A stretch of 64,000 bases of DNA from Corynebacterium afermentans subsp. afermentans. GTDB lineage: Bacteria; Actinomycetota; Actinomycetes; Mycobacteriales; Mycobacteriaceae. The stretch is taken from positions 558,001-622,000 of the forward strand of contig NZ_CP046606.1 of NCBI RefSeq assembly GCF_030408355.1. The letters run 5' to 3'. Below are positions 59,861 to 64,000 of this stretch, piece by piece; positions within the stretch are counted from its first letter, which is position 1; the number at the start of each line of letters is the position of its first letter. A program made the translations under genes and the position numbers. The notes below the pieces were generated by a model, which was given only the letters and a program-made list of their open reading frames with translations, was not told the origin of the DNA and did not search any database.

Positions 59861-60096
59861 CTAGAGCTTGAACAGCACGTGGTTGGTGGCGCCGGCGCGG
59901 ATGGCCGCGCGGGTGGCAATGTCCGCCACGTACAGGTTGCCGGAGAAATCCGGGGTGATGTAGGCGGAGCCGAGCTGCTTGACCTGCAGCGGGTTCAACT
60001 TCTGGGGCGGGTTGGTAAAGCCCTGGTTCCAGCAGTGGACAGCGGCGGCGATGAGAGTGGCGGTGGCAGCAATGGGGCGGTCTTTGTGATCTGCAT
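59861..60096 (-). pseudogene. Small secreted protein gene with a one-base frameshift
   Basis: ATG 60096 opens a frame MQITKTAP that then breaks. Adding one base in the G4 run at 60074-60077 (C4 on the coding strand) restores a 78-residue protein. The restored N-terminus TAPIAATATLIAAAV completes a signal peptide, and the rest runs to AGATNHVLFKL and stop at 59861. The restored frame has no other start codon upstream. It is either a true pseudogene, a phase-variable tract, or a sequencing error. Confidence 0.6.
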
Positions 60097-60113
60097 GGCA
60101 AAAGTAGTGCAGT

Positions 60114-61214
60114 TTATGTCCAGCGTTGCACGCCTCCGGGCAAAGATTTCAAAGAAATCCCCAATGTTTCGGCAAGCGCCCCATGCCTATCGACGAACCC
60201 TTCGGAGCGCACACCACCAGCGCAATACACAACAACCTCGTCGCCGGGCGAGAACTGCTCGAGCGCCCTCGGCACCGCTTCCGGGTCCCGCTCCACCTCG
60301 CTGAGCGGGAGGTTTATCCCGGGCACGGGCAGATCCGCGATCGCCTTCTCGTGCGGTTCGCGGACATCGAGGGAGGGGAGGCGGTGGGCCGTGAGGGCGT
60401 CGAAAAGCGATTGCCCTTCGGTGCTTACCGAGCACGCCTCGGTGTAGGTGCCCAGAGTGGTGGCGAGCTCGCGCGCCGGGTCGCGGGTGACGGTGAAGCG
60501 GCGCATCGTGGCGGAAAGGGCGTCGTACATGTGCAGCCTGCCCACCTGAACCTCGCCGATGCCGGCGAGGAACTTCACCGCCTCGGTGGACATGAGTGAG
60601 CCGACCACCGAGGTGGTCACGCCGAGCACGCCGGCGGTGGCGCAGTCCGGCACGGAATCCGCGTCCGGCTGGGTGGGGTAGAGGTCGCGAAGTCCCACCC
60701 CATCCGCGGGCGCGCCGGGGCCGGAGTGCCACAGGGCGATGTCGCCGCGGTAGCGCAGCACCGAGCCCCACAACAGCGGCGTGCCGGTGACCTCGGCGGC
60801 GTCGGCGGCCATGAACTTGGTGGCGAAGGTGTCGGAGCCGTCGATGAGCAGGTCGATGCCGTCGAGCGCCTCGATGAAGTTGTCGGGGCTGAGCCGGTCG
60901 TTTACGGCCGTGACCTGGATGTCCGGCTGCAGGGCGCGCAACCTTTCGGCGGCCACGTCGACCTTCCTGCGGCCCACATCGGAAGCGCCGAAGAGGATCT
61001 GGCGGTGAATGTTGGTGATGTCCACCGTGTCGTCGTCCCACACCGTGATGCGGCCGACGCCGGTGGCCGCCAGCGTCTGCATGACGGGGCAGCCCAGGCC
61101 GCCTGCGCCGATGACCAGCACGTGGGCGTCGTAAAGCCGCTGTTGCTGCTCCGGCCCGAAGCCGGGCAGGCTCATCTGGCGCGCGGTGCGCTTGAGTTCT
61201 CGCTCGGGCAGCAC
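60114..61214 (-). CDS. thiF: ThiF/MoeB-type adenylyltransferase with rhodanese domain
   Basis: The 366-residue protein has an E1-like domain (VLVIGAGGLGCPVMQTLAATGV for ATP binding, then RQILFGASDVGRRKV, and DGSDTFATKFMAADAA) and a C-terminal rhodanese domain with the loop VVYCAGGVRSEGF holding the sulfur-carrying Cys. It activates the ThiS C-terminus for sulfur loading. GTG 61214 directly follows the thiG stop (TAAGTG), so coupling is certain. The rhodanese fusion lets one protein both adenylate and thiolate. Confidence 0.9.
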   Translation of the reverse strand: MLPERELKRTARQMSLPGFGPEQQQRLYDAHVLVIGAGGLGCPVMQTLAATGVGRITVWDDDTVDITNIHRQILFGASDVGRRKVDVAAERLRALQPDIQVTAVNDRLSPDNFIEALDGIDLLIDGSDTFATKFMAADAAEVTGTPLLWGSVLRYRGDIALWHSGPGAPADGVGLRDLYPTQPDADSVPDCATAGVLGVTTSVVGSLMSTEAVKFLAGIGEVQVGRLHMYDALSATMRRFTVTRDPARELATTLGTYTEACSVSTEGQSLFDALTAHRLPSLDVREPHEKAIADLPVPGINLPLSEVERDPEAVPRALEQFSPGDEVVVYCAGGVRSEGFVDRHGALAETLGISLKSLPGGVQRWT

Positions 61215-62190
<976 letters not shown>

Positions 62191-62194
<4 letters not shown>

Positions 62195-63249
62195 GAATGC
62201 CTCCTCGGGTCGCACGCGGACAAGTCTATTGAGGGCCCTTGCCTATCGACGAGCTCCGCCCCAACCCTCGCCCCCAACCCCGCCAACAGAATCCCGTGCC
62301 GGAAGTAACCGGTGGACACGACCGTGCGCTCGTCGATGCGGCCGAGATAGGGCAGGTCGTCCGGCGTGCCGGGGCGCGCGCCCGCGGTGGCCTCGACGAA
62401 GTCGCACTCCTCCAGCGCCGGGACGAGCTCGATGGCATCGCGCAACAGCTGGTGGATGCCCTGGACCTGGGGCTTACCGCGGCCATCCTCGCGGGTGGTC
62501 GCGCCGATGGTCAACGTGCCGTCCTTTCTGGGGATGAGGTAGACGGGACGGTCCTCCACAAACCCGCGGACCACCCGCGTAAGCAGCGGGTACTGGTGCT
62601 GCGGGACCCGCACGTGCAGCACGTCGCCGTACACCGGGCGCAGGTCCAGGCATTCCACGAGCTGGCTTGCGCCGAGCCCGTTGGCGACGACGACCTGGTC
62701 GGCGTTGCCGAGCTGGTCGAGGCTGTCAATGCGGTCGGTGGTGAAGGTGACGCCCGCGGACCGGCAGGCGCGGATAAGCGCACGCGTAAACAGGCGGGGC
62801 TGCACCTGGTGGTCGCCGTCGATGCTGACAGCGCCGTTGATGGCGGGGGAGAGCGCCGGCTCGAGCTTCCGGACCTGACGCACGGTGAGCTTGTCCACCG
62901 CCATGCCGTGCCGGGACTGGTACTCGCGCAGCTCGTTCAGGTGGGTCTTGTCCGCGATGTCGCGGGCGACCACGAGGGTGCCGTCCGTGCGGTAACCCGT
63001 GGGCAGGTCCGTGTACTTCGCGGTGAGTTCGATCAGGTCCGGGTACCACTCCGCGGACGCGCGCATCAGCGGGAAGAGGGGATCCTGCTTGTACACCACC
63101 TCCGCAGTCGGGGCGAGCATGCCACCCGCGTGATGGGAGGCCCCGGAGGCGGGCTCAGGGTCGTGGACCGTGACCGTGTGGCCGCGGTCCGCGAGGGTAA
63201 GCGCGGTGGCCAGGCCGATAATTCCTGCGCCGACGACCGAAACATTCAC
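62191..63249 (-). CDS. thiO: Glycine oxidase ThiO
   Basis: The 352-residue FAD enzyme has the dinucleotide motif VVGAGIIGLATALTLADRGH, GASHHAGGMLAP, VVANGLGASQLV, and the C-terminal GARPGTPDDLPYLG block. It oxidises glycine to the imine used by ThiG. GTG 63249 has TACCCT 7 nt upstream, so the operon mRNA is probably leaderless. No TPP riboswitch (thi box) is visible in the 130 bp upstream. Confidence 0.93.
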
Positions 63250-63379
63250 GCTTGACAGGGTAGCGCGTTCGTGTCGGTGTGGAAGCGAGTTTCGTGTGGT
63301 TCAGCCAGACCTCAGCGACGCCCGTGCGCACAGACCCTGAGGAACAAAGCACGAGTTTGCCCTAATTTCGGCGGCGGGA

Positions 63380-64000
63380 TCAAGCGGTTAATGCGCCACG
63401 ATTGAATATTTGCTGGAGTATCTCACGTGGGGTTGCTCCGCCGAGGACTTGTCGTGGTGTGTCGTTGAGTTCGTCTTGTACCCAGGCGACGTGCTCGGGG
63501 GTTACTTCGGCGAAGTCGGTGCCCTTTTTGTAGAAGCGGCGGCGGATCTCACCGTTGGTGTTCTCGTTGGTCGGCCGCTGCCACGGCGCGTGCGGATCGC
63601 AAAAGTACACCTCGCAGCCGTCTTTGATGCGCACACGTGCGGTTTCAGCCATTTCCACGCCTTGATCCCAGGTGATGGTCTTGAGCTGTTCAGCGTTGAG
63701 GTCTTTGACCATCTGCTGGATCGTTGCAATCACCGTCATCGATGTGTGTTCGGTGGGCAGATGACCAAGCAGGGTGTAGCGGCTGGTGCGCTCCACCAGG
63801 GTAATCAGCGCGCTTTTGCCGCCGGTGCCGATAACAAGATCGCCTTCCCAGTGCCCGGGGATTGCCCGGTCGTCAGCCTCTGGGCTGCGCTTGGTGATTT
63901 CAGCACCTTTGATCCACGGCTTACCGGTGAGCACACCGGCATTACGGGGCCGAGCTTTTCGCCGCTTGCCGCCGCGGATGAGCACATCTTGGGTCTTCAT
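63380..64000 (-). mobile_element. IS30-family transposase, partial (N-terminus beyond window)
   Basis: The visible 206 residues are the DDE catalytic domain of an IS30-type transposase: GHWEGDLVIGTGG with the first Asp, TWDQGVEMA with the second, and PTNENTNGEIRRRF with the Glu, then the IS30-typical LNDTPRQVLGGATPREI. The ATG at the right edge is a coincidence; the helix-turn-helix part should continue past 64000. The stop is at 63380. The left end of the IS is not defined. Confidence 0.9.

Noticed and set aside
63250..63379. TPP riboswitch upstream of thiO
   Set aside because: No thi-box sequence elements were found in the 130 bp before the gene, and thiO appears leaderless.

Overview
The window is a high-GC actinobacterial chromosome segment that fits Corynebacterium. 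It carries the mtrA-mtrB-lpqB-hpf-secA block, the sigH-rshA-bL37-whcE block and the rhlE-adnA-adnB-channel-nudC-uvrD2 block, in the order known from Corynebacterium and Mycobacterium. Many genes also have a -10 hexamer 6 to 8 nt before the start codon, the pattern of leaderless mRNAs that is common in this genus.

Region 1 (1-8.5 kb) makes cell-envelope precursors: an LCP ligase (partial), a WbbL-type rhamnosyltransferase, GDP-mannose pyrophosphorylase (manC), whcD/whiB2, a DUF3499 protein, phosphomannomutase (manB), a TobH-like protein and mannose-6-phosphate isomerase (manA). ManA, ManB and ManC together give fructose-6-P to GDP-mannose. Region 2 (8.5-19.1 kb): a Pro/Ser-rich membrane protein and a DUF4259 gene sit where C. 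glutamicum has sahH; then come tmk, the MtrAB two-component system with lipoprotein LpqB, a ComF-like phosphoribosyltransferase, long-form HPF and SecA. Region 3 (19.1-25.1 kb): an Rv3235-like gene, a HAD-like gene, DUF6912, rsgA, aroA, an SRAP protein, a YbaK deacylase, and sigH-rshA.

Region 4 (25.1-27 kb) looks like an accessory insertion, bounded by terminators, in an otherwise conserved order. It holds one gene for a secreted, C-terminally anchored metzincin-type metalloprotease. Upstream lie seven copies of a 17-bp palindrome (consensus GGATTGTTGAACAATCC) within 330 bp. I regard this as the most interesting unexplained structure in the window.

Region 5 (27-52 kb) is core: bL37, whcE, a membrane protein, an Rv3212-like protein, rhlE, DUF3107, DUF3152, a TIGR02569 protein, the AdnAB double-strand-break resection machine, a K+ channel, nudC, uvrD2, an Rv3196-like protein, a YgjP-like protein, a DUF2342 protein, a YlbL-like protease, a lipoprotein, a PPA1309 protein and a UPF0182 membrane protein. 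It ends with initiator tRNA-fMet.

Region 6 (52.0-55.3 kb) is a small, partly decayed integrative element in tRNA-fMet. A 42-bp repeat of the tRNA 3' half marks each end. Inside are a MerR regulator with a dyad operator, a SulP anion transporter, an IS-like end, a small membrane-peptide remnant and the C-terminal part of a tyrosine recombinase. Region 7 (55.4-60.1 kb) is accessory: a NERD-domain protein, a CAP protein, a DJ-1/PfpI protein, hypotheticals, and a small secreted-protein gene broken by one missing base. Region 8 (60.1-63.2 kb) is the thiO-thiS-thiG-thiF operon for the thiazole half of thiamine. The window ends in a truncated IS30-family transposase.

No rRNA, CRISPR array or replication origin was seen. 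Family names rest on motif and context recognition by eye; no database search was run.
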